DNA from: an uncultured Christensenellaceae bacterium
GTDB lineage: Bacteria > Bacillota > Clostridia > Christensenellales > Christensenellaceae
Direction of reading: 5' to 3'
Assembly (NCBI GenBank): GCA_934373295.1
Contig: CAKROK010000040.1
Coordinates: forward strand, 1-20,462
DNA: 20,462 nucleotides
The position numbers and the translations under genes are program-made. Position 1 is the stretch's first letter. Each line of letters opens with the position of its first letter. Below, in pieces: positions 7,075 through 16,100 of the stretch. Below the pieces are notes generated by a model. The model made no database searches. It was given only the letters and a program-made list of their open reading frames with translations, and was not told the DNA's origin.

Positions 7075-8091
7075 ATGAAAAGAGACATGAAAAAGTGGGT
7101 TGCGGATATGATCGCTTCTCCAGTGAAAAAGCCCTTGCCGGTGCTCTCCTTCCCGTCTGTTCAGCTCATGAACATAACCGTAAGAGACCTCATCTCCTCG
7201 AGCGACCTTCAGGCAGAGGGCATGAAGCGAATCGCGGAGGCGACCCCCGCAGCGGCTTCCGTCAGCCTTATGGACTTATCCGTTGAGGCGGAGGCGTTCG
7301 GTTCCACGATCCGCGTGAGCGACGATGAAGTCCCCACAGTAACGGGCGCAATAATCACCGAGCCGGAGGATGCCGAAAACCTCGTTCTTCCCGAAATAGG
7401 CACGGCGCGCACCGGTCTTTACATAGAGGCCATCGAAAAGGCCGTTAAGCTCATCACGGACAGACCCGTATTCGCGGGAATAATCGGCCCGTTCTCCTTA
7501 GCGGGCAGACTCACCGACGTAAGCGAGGTCATGATACTCTGCTACGACGAGCCGGAGATGATACACACATTAATGGAAAAATGCACACAATTCGCAATAG
7601 ACTACTGCAAGGCATATAAGGCAGTCGGCGCGCACGGCGTGGTCATCGCGGAGCCATTGACCGGCCTCATGAGCCCCACGCTCGCGGATGAATTCTCTCA
7701 TCCCTATCTCAAGAAGTTAGTCGACGCCGTTCAGGACGACAGCTTCGCCGTCATCTATCACAACTGCGGCAACAACGTTCCCCTCATGACAAAGGGCATA
7801 TACAGCATAGGCGCTATGGGCTATCACTTCGGCGACGCAATCCACTTAAAGGATATGTTCAACGAGGACGCGCCCACAGACGCACTCATAATGGGCAACG
7901 TCAGCCCCGCAAAGCAGTTTAGAAACGGCACCGTCGAGTCCATCACCGAGGAGACAAAACAGGTCATGAGCGAATGCTGCGATTACCCCAACTTCGTCAT
8001 CTCCAGCGGCTGCGACATCCCGCCGCTTTCCTCCTGGGACAACATCAACGCCTTCTTCAAGGCTGCGCAGGATTTCTACGCAAACAAATAA
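7075..8091 (+). CDS. MtaA-like methylcobamide methyltransferase (URO-D fold)
   Basis: A 338-residue uroporphyrinogen-decarboxylase-family protein closest in motif to MtaA/MtbA-type methylcobamide:thiol methyltransferases. It has the complete zinc site: H229 and C231 in HNCG, and C313 in SSGCDIPP. The NVSPAKQFRNGT segment (275-286) is also typical of this branch. It should take methyl from the corrinoid protein to an acceptor. Outside methanogens the acceptor is usually not coenzyme M, and tetrahydrofolate or another thiol is possible, but the sequence does not decide this. The start at 7075 is chosen because GGAGG lies about ten nt upstream; the ATG at 7021 has none. It follows the regulator by 115 nt, same strand, and ends at a strong terminator. 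Confidence 0.88.
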   Translation: MKRDMKKWVADMIASPVKKPLPVLSFPSVQLMNITVRDLISSSDLQAEGMKRIAEATPAAASVSLMDLSVEAEAFGSTIRVSDDEVPTVTGAIITEPEDAENLVLPEIGTARTGLYIEAIEKAVKLITDRPVFAGIIGPFSLAGRLTDVSEVMILCYDEPEMIHTLMEKCTQFAIDYCKAYKAVGAHGVVIAEPLTGLMSPTLADEFSHPYLKKLVDAVQDDSFAVIYHNCGNNVPLMTKGIYSIGAMGYHFGDAIHLKDMFNEDAPTDALIMGNVSPAKQFRNGTVESITEETKQVMSECCDYPNFVISSGCDIPPLSSWDNINAFFKAAQDFYANK

Positions 8092-8127
8092 TGCACACAA
8101 CAAACCCCACATAAACAGCTTTAAAAG

Positions 8128-8164
8128 GCACCGTCTGTGATATTTCACGGATGGTGTTCTTTTT
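8128..8164 (+). terminator. Intrinsic terminator after the MtaA-like gene
   Basis: GCACCGTCTGTGA (8128-8140) pairs with TCACGGATGGTGT (8145-8157) as 13 bp including three G-U pairs around a TATT loop, then runs into TCTTTTT. It lies 37 nt after the stop at 8091. Confidence 0.85.
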
Positions 8165-8381
8165 CGCTTTTAGAGAATTGTTCAAGTCAATAGTTAGTTT
8201 GTAAAGACATTATTCAGATTGAAAACTTAACTCTGCAATTTTCCCTGAAAACCGTGGTTTTCAGACTTTCCCATAAGGAGGTCTGCGACCTCCTCATCCT
8301 TCTCCGCTAATCTGTTCAGGCTGATATATCGGCATAAGTGCTTAAATTAGTTTTTGACTATACTTTGGTTCTCGACGGTGA

Positions 8382-8414
8382 CGGTCTTAAAATCGCAAGC
8401 GATTTTACAGACCG
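8382..8414. repeat. CGGTCT...AGACCG hairpin A, copy 2
   Basis: CGGTCT, TAAAATCGC, loop AA, GCGATTTTA, unpaired C, AGACCG. It is the counterpart of 139-171, with only the loop changed. Confidence 0.8.
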
Positions 8415-8525
8415 TATACATTACTTAGAGTAAATAGTTTTGTTTGCGATTCCCGCTCGATTGTAGATATGTTGACATAACTTCAATAAGCAAGTAAATC
8501 GGCTTTTCTTTTGTGCAACTTGTGA

Positions 8526-8564
8526 CGGTCTTAAAATTATGCTGCGCGATAATTTTACAGACCG
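8526..8564. repeat. CGGTCT...AGACCG hairpin B, copy 2
   Basis: Counterpart of 282-320. The inner stem is TAAAATTAT with ATAATTTTA instead of TAAAACTGC with GCAGTTTTA, so both arms changed together. The outer stem and the unpaired C are unchanged. Confidence 0.8.
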
Positions 8565-8652
8565 TATGCTTTAGTTTGCGGGAATAGTTTGGGTTTTTGT
8601 GCTGTTATGTTTGTGCGCTTTAGCCAAAAAGATTCATCTCTTTCGTCCGCGC

Positions 8653-8797
8653 GCGGCGCAGCTTTCACAATCGAAAAGGCATCCGCCTTTTCGATTGTGA
8701 AAGTGGCCCGCCCAGCCCCGCCCCCATGGGGGGCGGGGCTGGGCGGGCTTAGTTTTTGCGCGCCCTCCGCAGGAGGTCGCGCAAAAACCTGCGCCGC
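8653..8797 (+). repeat. Four-way-junction palindrome module, copy 2
   Basis: The outer stem GCGGCGCAG/CTGCGCCGC extends to 11 bp if 8651-8799 is used. Inside, in order, are a 19-bp stem beginning CTTTC with an ATCC loop (8662-8680/8685-8703), linker TG, a 20-bp G+C-rich stem (8706-8725/8729-8748), linker TTA, and a 17-bp stem beginning GTTTTTGCG with one mismatch (8752-8768/8772-8788). The layout equals copy 3 and is the reverse of copy 1. Confidence 0.9.
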
Positions 8798-8850
8798 GCC
8801 TCGTCGGCAAGCTCGCTTTATCTTCGGAGGGCAAGACGTATGACTTGCGT

Positions 8851-8891
8851 ATAAAAAATCACGTTCGGCGAATAGCCGTGCCGAACGTGAT
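8851..8891 (-). terminator. Intrinsic terminator of the cobalamin-uptake operon
   Basis: A 12-bp stem (ATCACGTTCGGC with its complement at 8880-8891) is followed leftward by about six U residues. It begins 19 nt after the stop at 8910. It is nearly identical to the hairpin at 587-620 and forms the right end of long element copy 2. Confidence 0.8.
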
Positions 8892-8909
8892 ACCTTATTA
8901 TTAAACCTT

Positions 8910-9785
8910 TCAAACTTTCACAACACGTCTTTCAAAGGAAACCTCCCCCGCTATCTGAAGCCCCATGGGCATGAGGCACATCACGGCATACGCGATATAA
9001 AACGCATAGCTTAGCGGCGTTATCCTATTTATCACTATCTCGGGCGAATACAGCGCGCTCGTCTGGCTGAGCATGGCTCCCATCAATACCGCAATTATGC
9101 AGAAAAACAGCGATATCACGAAGCTCCTGTCGCGGTTATCAAAGCGGTATATCGAAAACGCCGTCCTTCCTTTGAGCGTATATCCCCTGCTCTTCATGGA
9201 ATCCGCCGTCTGCCCCAGCGCATCAAAGAGCCATGTCAATACGGCGGACAGCTTTTTAAAGAACTCGCCCATTCGCGATAGTACGCTTCTCCTGCCGCAG
9301 CCGATGCAGCTCCTCGCGAGCTTCATCTTCTGATACTGTCCCTTTACCCGCGGGATCATCCTCAGTATCATGCAGAAATACAGCGACAGCTTGGGGCATA
9401 CTCTTCCCAAAAGATACGCCGTCTTGTCCGTCGTCATTATCTCATGCACGCAGGACATCCACATCGCCGCGCCCGCCGCCCTTATGCCGATCACTATTCC
9501 ATATACGAGCGATTCTAGTGTGATGGTGTTGCCTATCACGTTCAAAAACAGCTCCGTTATGCCGAAATGGTTGTAATATGCATAGAACATCGCCCACAGC
9601 GCGATTATCGGGATGAGCGCGAGGTCGAATATCAGCGCGCGCAGCCCCTTCAGCTTTACGGAGTAAACAAACGCGCAGACGTAGCCTATCAAAAGAAACA
9701 CGGGCTGGGTGAACGCCACCGTCATGGCGATTACCGCCGCGAAATATATGAGGTTTATCGCGGGATGATAGCTGTCAAACCGCAT
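8910..9785 (-). CDS. ECF transporter transmembrane subunit EcfT (first paralog)
   Basis: Membrane scaffold subunit of an energy-coupling factor importer, 291 residues with several hydrophobic segments (for example about 8-30, 50-70, 90-110, 225-245, 260-280). The cytoplasmic coupling helices carry the paired small-Arg-small motifs that dock on the ATPases: ARS (157-159) and SRG (199-201, in SMKSRGYTLKGR). The ATG at 9785 is preferred because GGAGG lies six nt upstream; a GTG at 9791 is in frame. It overlaps the S-component gene by 11 nt, so translation is probably coupled. It is a clear paralog of the EcfT at 12176-13057, sharing YHP-IN near the N terminus, EIMT-DK and ADSM-SRGY. Last gene of the riboswitch-led operon. 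Confidence 0.88.
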   Translation of the reverse strand: MRFDSYHPAINLIYFAAVIAMTVAFTQPVFLLIGYVCAFVYSVKLKGLRALIFDLALIPIIALWAMFYAYYNHFGITELFLNVIGNTITLESLVYGIVIGIRAAGAAMWMSCVHEIMTTDKTAYLLGRVCPKLSLYFCMILRMIPRVKGQYQKMKLARSCIGCGRRSVLSRMGEFFKKLSAVLTWLFDALGQTADSMKSRGYTLKGRTAFSIYRFDNRDRSFVISLFFCIIAVLMGAMLSQTSALYSPEIVINRITPLSYAFYIAYAVMCLMPMGLQIAGEVSFERRVVKV

Positions 9786-10548
9786 TTTCACCCTCCGCCA
9801 AGCCGTATTTCAGCTTTACTCTGTCCAGCTTATCGAACATGGGCTTTGATAACAATAGCAGCGTCAAAAACACCGCCGCCGCATGTACCGCGTTTAGCGG
9901 AAGTCCGGAAAGATACGTCGCTCCCGCAGAAGCGGGCGTAACGGTCGATATCATTGAAAAAAGCGCCTGCGTGTCGAGTATCGGACCGACTATCAATAGC
10001 ACGACCAACCCTCCGAATATGGAAAGGGGCAGTCTGTTTCGGCTCAATATTCCCTTTTGATATAGTAGACCCGCTAAAAAGCCCGCTATGCCGAACGCGA
10101 ACATCTGCCAAGGTGTCCACGGTCCCTGTCCGAATATGAAATTGGACACGAACGCGCTCACCGCGCCCGTTATAAACCCCGTCTCCGGCCCGAGCGCCAC
10201 CCCCGCTATGATTATTATGCCCACGATGGGCTTGAACTGCGGCGCCCATATGAATGCGGCGCGCGACGCCACGGCTATCGCGCACATGACCGCTATTATC
10301 ACAAGCTCCCTCGCATTGGGCTTTTTGCGCTCAAATGCAATGAAAAACGGTATTATGGAGTAGAGTATTATGAGCAGGCCGGTTATGTAATACTGCTTAT
10401 CCGCGAATCGCCAGCCCAAATAAATCGTCAAGGGCACGAGTATGAATATTATCAAGGCGGATACGACCGTCCTTTTGGTCAAGCTCTGTTTTTTCGCCTT
10501 CCCGCTGTCTTTATCCTTTTTTAGCGTTATCTTTCGTTCATCTGACAT
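9775..10548 (-). CDS. ECF transporter S component, probably corrinoid-specific
   Basis: Substrate-binding membrane subunit of an ECF importer, 257 residues. Hydrophobic segments lie at about 27-46, 53-71, 80-100, 107-135, 148-163, 176-198 and 216-234. The GPETGFITGAVSAFVSN stretch (120-136) and GQGPWTPWQMFAFGIAGFLAG (140-160, given here by position) are typical of S components. It is longer than the roughly 180-200 residues common for S subunits because of an N-terminal charged stretch and extra hydrophobic segment. Specificity for cobalamin or a related corrinoid is inferred from the riboswitch and DUF4430 neighbours, not from residues. The start overlaps the end of the ATPase gene by 22 nt. 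Confidence 0.82.
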   Translation of the reverse strand: MSDERKITLKKDKDSGKAKKQSLTKRTVVSALIIFILVPLTIYLGWRFADKQYYITGLLIILYSIIPFFIAFERKKPNARELVIIAVMCAIAVASRAAFIWAPQFKPIVGIIIIAGVALGPETGFITGAVSAFVSNFIFGQGPWTPWQMFAFGIAGFLAGLLYQKGILSRNRLPLSIFGGLVVLLIVGPILDTQALFSMISTVTPASAGATYLSGLPLNAVHAAAVFLTLLLLSKPMFDKLDRVKLKYGLAEGENAV

Positions 10549-12203
10549 AGTTTTATGACGTCCTCATTCGTAATTGCATTTGTGAAAATGTGTCTGCTCA
10601 TGCGGTTTGCCGCTGTGGTGTAAAAGCTGTTCTGTGAGAAGAACCTGCGCGGGGTGTTCGTCGTGACGACCCCGCCGTCAAAGAACATCGACACGCTGTC
10701 CGCGTAGCTCGCGCAGAACTCCACGTCGTGAGAGACCATTATTATAGTCACCCCTTTTTGCTTTAATCTGGAAAAGACCTCCGCAAGCCTGCGCTTGAAA
10801 AAGCTGTCTATCCCCTTTGTCGGCTCGTCCAACAGCAGAATTTTAGGCTCGCACAGCAGCACCTTCGCGAGCGCCGCCCTCTGCATCTCTCCTCCCGAGA
10901 GGTCATACGGGTGCTTTTCGAGCAGGTCATATATGTCACAGTCCTCAATGACCTCGTTTATCATCCGCTCCTGCTCGTCAATATCCTTTTTCTTGCCCGC
11001 GAGCATCTCCAAAAGCTCCTCCTTCACCGTCTTTTTCACGAAAAGACTGCGCGGGTCTTGGGGCAGCATTGCTACACAGCCGTCAAAAAGCTCGCTCTTG
11101 CCGTATTTTTCTATGCGCTTTCCGTTTATAAGCACCTTTCCGCGATACGGGCGGCATATCCCGCAAAGCGTCTTTAAGGTGGTGGATTTTCCCGTGCCGT
11201 TTCCGCCGACTATCGCGAAAAGCTCGCCCGCCGGCACCTTCAAATTGACCCCCTTTAATACGTCCGGCGCGTCCTTTGCATACCTGAACCACACCTCTTT
11301 AAGCTCGACGGCGTTATACTCGCGCTCCTCCGGCATGGGCGTGTCAGGCAGGCTGATCTCGTCCGGCGCCTTTTTTGAAAAAGTGCGCTCCAGCCACGTC
11401 CTGCCCTCTCTTACGGTGAGCGGGCAATCCTCCTCACCCTTTGCGCCATAGAATATCTGCACGGGCGAGGGCAGCGCATAAAACATGTCGTCCCCGCTGT
11501 CCTTTAGTATTTTGCCTATGTTTCGCGGCGCGTCGTCCGCGATTATCCTCCCCTTATCCATCACCACGACCCTATCCGCGGCGCTGAACACCTCTTCCAG
11601 CCGATGCTCGGATAATATTACCGTCGTGCCTAATTCGAGATTTATCTTCCTCACCGTGTTTAGAAAATCCGCCGCCGCTATGGGGTCGAGCTGGCTCGTG
11701 GGCTCGTCTAATATGAGCACGTCCGGCTGCATTGCCATTATGGACGCGAGGTTTAAAAGCTGCTTTTGACCGCCGGAAAGCTCGTTCACATTTTTGTGAA
11801 ACCACGTCTGTATGCCGAAATAGCTCGCCATTTCCGCCACGCGCAGGCGCATCGTGCGCTGGTCGCAGCCCAGGCTCTCCAGCCCGAACGCAAGCTCATG
11901 CCAAACCTTATCCGTGACTATCTGCGCATCCGGGTCCTGCATGACAAAGCCTATCTTCTGCGACTGTCCGCGCAGGTCGGTCTGCTCTATCGGCTTATCC
12001 TCAAAGAGTATTTCGCCCGTGCGCGCGCCGTGCGGCGTTAAAACGCTCTTTAAATGCCGCATGAGCGTGGTCTTTCCGCAGCCGCTCTTTCCGCATAGGG
12101 TTATGTATTCCCCTCTCTCAATTTTAAGGTTTATCCCCTTTAGCGCCGCGTCCTTTGCGACGGGATATGTAAACGTCAGATTCTTGATCTCAAAATGCGC
12201 CAT
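10527..12203 (-). CDS. Fused double ATPase of the ECF importer (EcfA-EcfA')
   Basis: Two complete ABC ATPase domains in one 558-residue chain, powering the ECF importer. Domain 1 has Walker A GKSGCGKTT (38-46), Q89, signature LSGGQ (142-146), Walker B ending D166-E167 and H200. Domain 2 has Walker A GGNGTGKST (333-341), Q382, signature LSGGE (435-439), D459-E460 and H492. All catalytic residues are intact in both halves. The start at 12203 is chosen because GGAGGAG lies six nt upstream and the family sequence begins there; the longer open frame to 12368 reads through the preceding EcfT gene. It overlaps that gene by 28 nt. Fused duplicated ATPases occur in some dedicated ECF systems such as YkoD. 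Confidence 0.93.
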   Translation of the reverse strand: MAHFEIKNLTFTYPVAKDAALKGINLKIERGEYITLCGKSGCGKTTLMRHLKSVLTPHGARTGEILFEDKPIEQTDLRGQSQKIGFVMQDPDAQIVTDKVWHELAFGLESLGCDQRTMRLRVAEMASYFGIQTWFHKNVNELSGGQKQLLNLASIMAMQPDVLILDEPTSQLDPIAAADFLNTVRKINLELGTTVILSEHRLEEVFSAADRVVVMDKGRIIADDAPRNIGKILKDSGDDMFYALPSPVQIFYGAKGEEDCPLTVREGRTWLERTFSKKAPDEISLPDTPMPEEREYNAVELKEVWFRYAKDAPDVLKGVNLKVPAGELFAIVGGNGTGKSTTLKTLCGICRPYRGKVLINGKRIEKYGKSELFDGCVAMLPQDPRSLFVKKTVKEELLEMLAGKKKDIDEQERMINEVIEDCDIYDLLEKHPYDLSGGEMQRAALAKVLLCEPKILLLDEPTKGIDSFFKRRLAEVFSRLKQKGVTIIMVSHDVEFCASYADSVSMFFDGGVVTTNTPRRFFSQNSFYTTAANRMSRHIFTNAITNEDVIKLCQMNER

Positions 12204-13057
12204 GTAAGCTCCTCCCAAAAGTGTATCGCCGAGGGTATTGCGAGTAATATCGCGTATGCCGCCGCGCCCGTCGCCGTTGTGATCGAAAACAGACTTATCT
12301 CTATGCTCGGTATGAACTGCGCCGCCGTCCCGCCGAGCGCCGCGCAGACTATCACCCCCGCTATGCATATCATCATCACCGCCAGCGCAGCATGATCTCG
12401 CCCTTTCATGCGGTATATTGCAAAGCTCGTCCGTCCGGATAATCCGTAGCCGCGGCTTCGCATGGAATCCGCCGTCGTCACCGCGCCCTCAAGCGCCCAG
12501 GACGTGAGTGCGGATAATATTGACATGCTGTTTTTAAGGCGCGTTTTTTTATCCCCGCCGCCCTTGCCAATCGAGCCGCGCGCGCCCTCTATCGCCGCCG
12601 TCCGCCTTTTAAAATCAGGCACAAGACGCAGCACCATCGTCAAAACGAGCGATATCGCAGGGATGAGCCTGCCGAAAAGATATATGAACTTGTCGCTCGT
12701 CATAATTTCATTATAACATGAAAACCAGATAATCACGCCGCAAAACATCCCCGCGGAGCACGCGCCGTATATCAGCGCCTCGAGGGTATATCTCCTGCCT
12801 CCCAGATACGTAAACAATACGGTATCCCCCAGCGTGTTGAATATCGGGTTTATCGCCGTGAGCAGCACGGCTAACAGCAGCATCCCCGCCGCAAAGCGTA
12901 TGCCGCCCTTTCCCTTTATCGTAAAGTAGTATATGAGTGAAAATATCACGCAAACAGCGGTGAATACCGGATGCACAAAGAACATGCCGAACACCACCGC
13001 CGCGATGAAAAATATAAAGTTTATGAGGGGATGATATCCCCCGAAACCTCTGTCCAT
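12176..13057 (-). CDS. ECF transporter transmembrane subunit EcfT (second paralog)
   Basis: A 293-residue EcfT with hydrophobic segments about 12-45, 55-75, 95-115, 130-147, 225-245 and 260-280. Coupling motifs are ARG (159-161) and SRG (201-203, in DSMRSRGYGLSGR). The first motif is canonical here but ARS in the paralog at 8910-9785. AAGGA lies six nt before the ATG. It follows the giant surface-protein gene by 58 nt and overlaps the ATPase gene start by 28 nt. Having two different T subunits with one fused ATPase and one S component suggests either a heterodimeric scaffold or two alternative complexes. Confidence 0.88.
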   Translation of the reverse strand: MDRGFGGYHPLINFIFFIAAVVFGMFFVHPVFTAVCVIFSLIYYFTIKGKGGIRFAAGMLLLAVLLTAINPIFNTLGDTVLFTYLGGRRYTLEALIYGACSAGMFCGVIIWFSCYNEIMTSDKFIYLFGRLIPAISLVLTMVLRLVPDFKRRTAAIEGARGSIGKGGGDKKTRLKNSMSILSALTSWALEGAVTTADSMRSRGYGLSGRTSFAIYRMKGRDHAALAVMMICIAGVIVCAALGGTAAQFIPSIEISLFSITTATGAAAYAILLAIPSAIHFWEELTWRILRSRI

Positions 13058-13115
13058 TTAGTTCCTTTTTTTAGCAGGTGAGCATATTATACGCCCACCC
13101 GCCTTTTATTTTAAT
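13057..13115 (-). promoter_or_regulatory. Spacer with possible internal promoter or RNA hairpin
   Basis: Leftward, TTAAAA is followed after 17 nt by a perfect TATAAT (13091-13086), which would give a short leader to the EcfT start. The same bases lie in the loop of a possible RNA hairpin, GCGGGTGGGC with GCTCACCTGC, which needs two G-U pairs. No U-run follows in the leftward direction, so it is not an intrinsic terminator for this operon. Confidence 0.3.
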
Positions 13116-16100
13116 TTAATCCTTCTTGAGCTTTTTTCTCATTACGATGACTATGATTATCGCCGCCGCGCCGACCGCCGCTAAGAGTATCCACAGCCAC
13201 ATGATCTGTCCGCCGCTCTGCTCGGTCTCCTGCGGGCGCGTGCTTATGGTCACATCGCCGTCGTCCGTGAGCGCATCCTTCGCCTCACCCTTGCTTCCGA
13301 TATACGCGCAGTGCGCGAACTCCTTAGCCTCAAACGCGATATACTCGCCCTCTGCCACACAATCATAATACTCTACTCTGCCGCCGTTTGCAAGGCTTGC
13401 TATGCGCGTCTCTGCATAGCCCTCTGTGCTTGGCGCCTTTATCATGAGCTTTAACTCGGTATCGGGAACGAACTCCTCGCCCGTGAGCGTGTCTATGAGC
13501 TTTATGCTCCATGCGCCTATAAGCTCGTTCGAACCTATGCCGGACGCGAGCTTGTCATACTCGTCACCGTCCTTTAACTCCGTGACCTCCAGCCTTATGA
13601 ACCAGTCGAGTCCGTCTATTTTAGCGATATCCGTCTCGTGGTTCTTCATGCCCAGCGCATTTGTCAGCGCCTTTAGGTCGTCGTAGTTGAATATCTGCGC
13701 CTTGAGCTTGGCGTCCATATCCGCATACGCCTTATACGCGTCAATGACCTCCTGCTCCGCCGGCTCGCTTGCATGGGTGAGCTTTTCGATGGTCTTCATG
13801 AGTGCCGCCGCCTCGGCGTCTACCTTATACTTCACGCCGCCCACGGTGACCTCCGTATCGCCGTCGCCTATCACCTTCGTACTTCCGTTCGCGTCGAGCG
13901 AGCTTAGCTTTCTCTCCGCCTCGGTGAGCTTCGAATAGTTCTTAACGAGCGCCTTTTCGGCATCCGTCAGCGCGTCATATGCGCTTCTCGCCTTCTTTAC
14001 CGCCTTTTCGCCGTCCTTGGTGACCTCGCCTATCGCGTCGATAAACTCCTCCACCTTTGCCGCGTTTTCGAGCTGCGCCAACTTCTTTTCCGCCGCAGTC
14101 AGCTTATTGTAGTTGGTGACGTGCTTTTTGAGCGCGCCGTCCAGCTTATGATAAGCCTTTCTCGCGTCGGATATCCTCTTTTTGGTCGCCGCGTCGTTCT
14201 TGACCTTGCCTATCTTGTCGATGAGCTTCTTGACGCTTTCAATGCTGCTCACCATCTCGGCATATTTTGCCTCAGCCGCGGTCAGCTTATCATATTTTTT
14301 GACCAGCTTCTTCTGAGCGTCCGCGAGCGCGTCATATGCGCTTCTCGCCGCTTCTATCTTGGAAACGCTGTCCATCGTCACATTGCCGATCTTGTCTATA
14401 AGCTCGTCCACGCTCTGTGCCTTCAGCTCGTCAAAGCGCTTTTCCGCCGCGACAAGTACGTCGTAGTTTTCGACCTTCGTCTTTTCATCCTCCGTAAGCG
14501 CGTTATATGCGTTTCTCGCGATGGTTATGGCGTCTTCGCTTTCCAGCGTGACCTCGCCTATCTCGCTTATCAGCTTCATGACGTTCTTCGCCTTGGGTAT
14601 GCCTACCGCTAAGACGTTGCCCGTATCGTTCTTATAATAGAGCTTGCCGTCCTTTGAGCAGATTATGCTCGCGATGCAGTAGTTCTCAAAGCCCGCCGCG
14701 CCGTAAAGCTCGCTAAGCTGCGCCTCATCCGCGCTCTTTGCGTCCGGCTTGACCTTTAATACGGATATGCCGCCGGGGTTGTTGTTGTATGTCGAGTAGA
14801 CATATATATATCCCGTCTTTTGCTCATATGCATTGGATATGAGCAATGAACACTGCGGATAGCCCTTTAAGCCCACGGAATATATCGGCTCAAGCGTGGA
14901 CGCGTCCGCGACAACTATCTCACCGCCCGAGCCGCTTGAGGATATTCCCGTGCCCGTGGCGAAATATACTCTTCCCTTATATATAACGGGCGTGCTCGTG
15001 CTCTGCTTTCCGTCGTATTTTTTCGCCTTTAAGTCAGTTATCTCGCCCGTGGCCGCGTTTATCGCCGCGCTGTAGAGATATCCGCACTTCGTGGTGAAGT
15101 ATATTCTTCCGCTTGTCTCGTCATACGCTATCGTCGAGCGCTGGTCGCCCGTGATCTTGAGTCTGCTTATGACCTTGCCTGTTAGCTTGTTATACGAGGT
15201 TATGGTGGATGCGCCGTCCGCGCCAGAGGTTCCGTCGTCCGCGCCCACTATGACCGCGTTTCCGATGGTGACCGAGCCTGCAAAGTAGTATCCGCCCGCA
15301 TGAGTCTCTCTCCAAACGGCGAGCTTACTCTCATCACCCTTGGTCACGTCCTCATCCGTCACGCTCAGGCAGATGAAGTTGGCATCCTTTGTCTCGCTGT
15401 TCCAGAATCCCGTGTAGATATACCCGTCGCTGTAGGATATAGGCGATAATGCCTGTCCGCCCAGCGGATCCTTATATATCCAAAGGCTCTTTAACGTCTT
15501 TGCGTCAAACGCCTGGATTATTCCGCCGGAAAGGGGCGCGAATATCATGCCCTCCGCATACATGGGCGGCGTATAGCCGAAGTTGGGCTGCGCGGTCATC
15601 GTCCCCTCTGCGAGAATGTCGCCCGTCTCGAGATCGAGCTTAAATATGCTCTTTGAGGACATTACTATGAGCGTATCGTCCACAACTATTTGCACGCTCG
15701 GGCTGGCTGACCAGCCGCTGCCCAGCTTTTTGTTCCATATGAGCTCGGTATACTCCGCCTCGGTGGGGGTCGCGGCGCTCGTCAAGCCCATGTTATTGTT
15801 GTTTCCGCGGAAGCTCGGCCAGTATGCGTCCACCTCATCCGGGCCTTTCTCCGCCTTTATAAGCTCTATGTTGAGCGCACCGCCCGTCGTGGGGACGTCG
15901 CCCGTGTTCGTGACATAGCCGTGTCTCGAAACGACGTATGTATAGCCGCCGCTTGAGAACATTCCGGAAAAGCTGCCGTCCTCGTTCGGTTCGACGCTCG
16001 CGCCCTTTTTGTCGTATACCTTTACTATAGCGTCCGCAGGCTTTGCGTTTATCTTGAAGTCCAGCACGCCCACGCGCTTTATCGCTATGTTATACGTATT

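Larger units (their letters stand above)
8245..8899 (+). repeat. Long intergenic hairpin-rich element, copy 2
   Basis: Collinear with 1-628, in the same orientation, between the convergent ends of the MtaA-like gene and the ECF operon. Hairpins match those of copy 1: GAAAACC/GGTTTTC, GGAGGTC/GACCTCC, two CGGTCT hairpins (8382-8414, 8526-8564), the four-way module (8653-8797) and the terminator hairpin (8858-8891). The module is longer than in copy 1 and in the opposite orientation, while both flanks keep the same orientation. The stretch 8165-8244 to its left shows nothing recognisable. ORFs of 66-84 residues inside it run through the palindromes and have no coding character. Confidence 0.85.

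Noticed and set aside
8653..8797. Module as a retron msr-msd or a CRISPR array.
   Set aside because: No reverse transcriptase or cas gene is nearby, and there are no regularly spaced direct repeats with unique spacers.
8589..8843. ORFs of 84 and 66 residues on both strands in element copy 2.
   Set aside because: They are produced by the G+C-rich palindromes. Copy 1 has no matching protein.
10795..11451. A 218-residue rightward ORF opposite the ECF ATPase gene.
   Set aside because: It is low-complexity Ser-rich sequence antisense to an intact double ABC ATPase.
13081..13110. G+C-rich hairpin followed by T-rich DNA as a rightward terminator.
   Set aside because: No rightward gene ends there, and on that strand the stem has two A-C mismatches.
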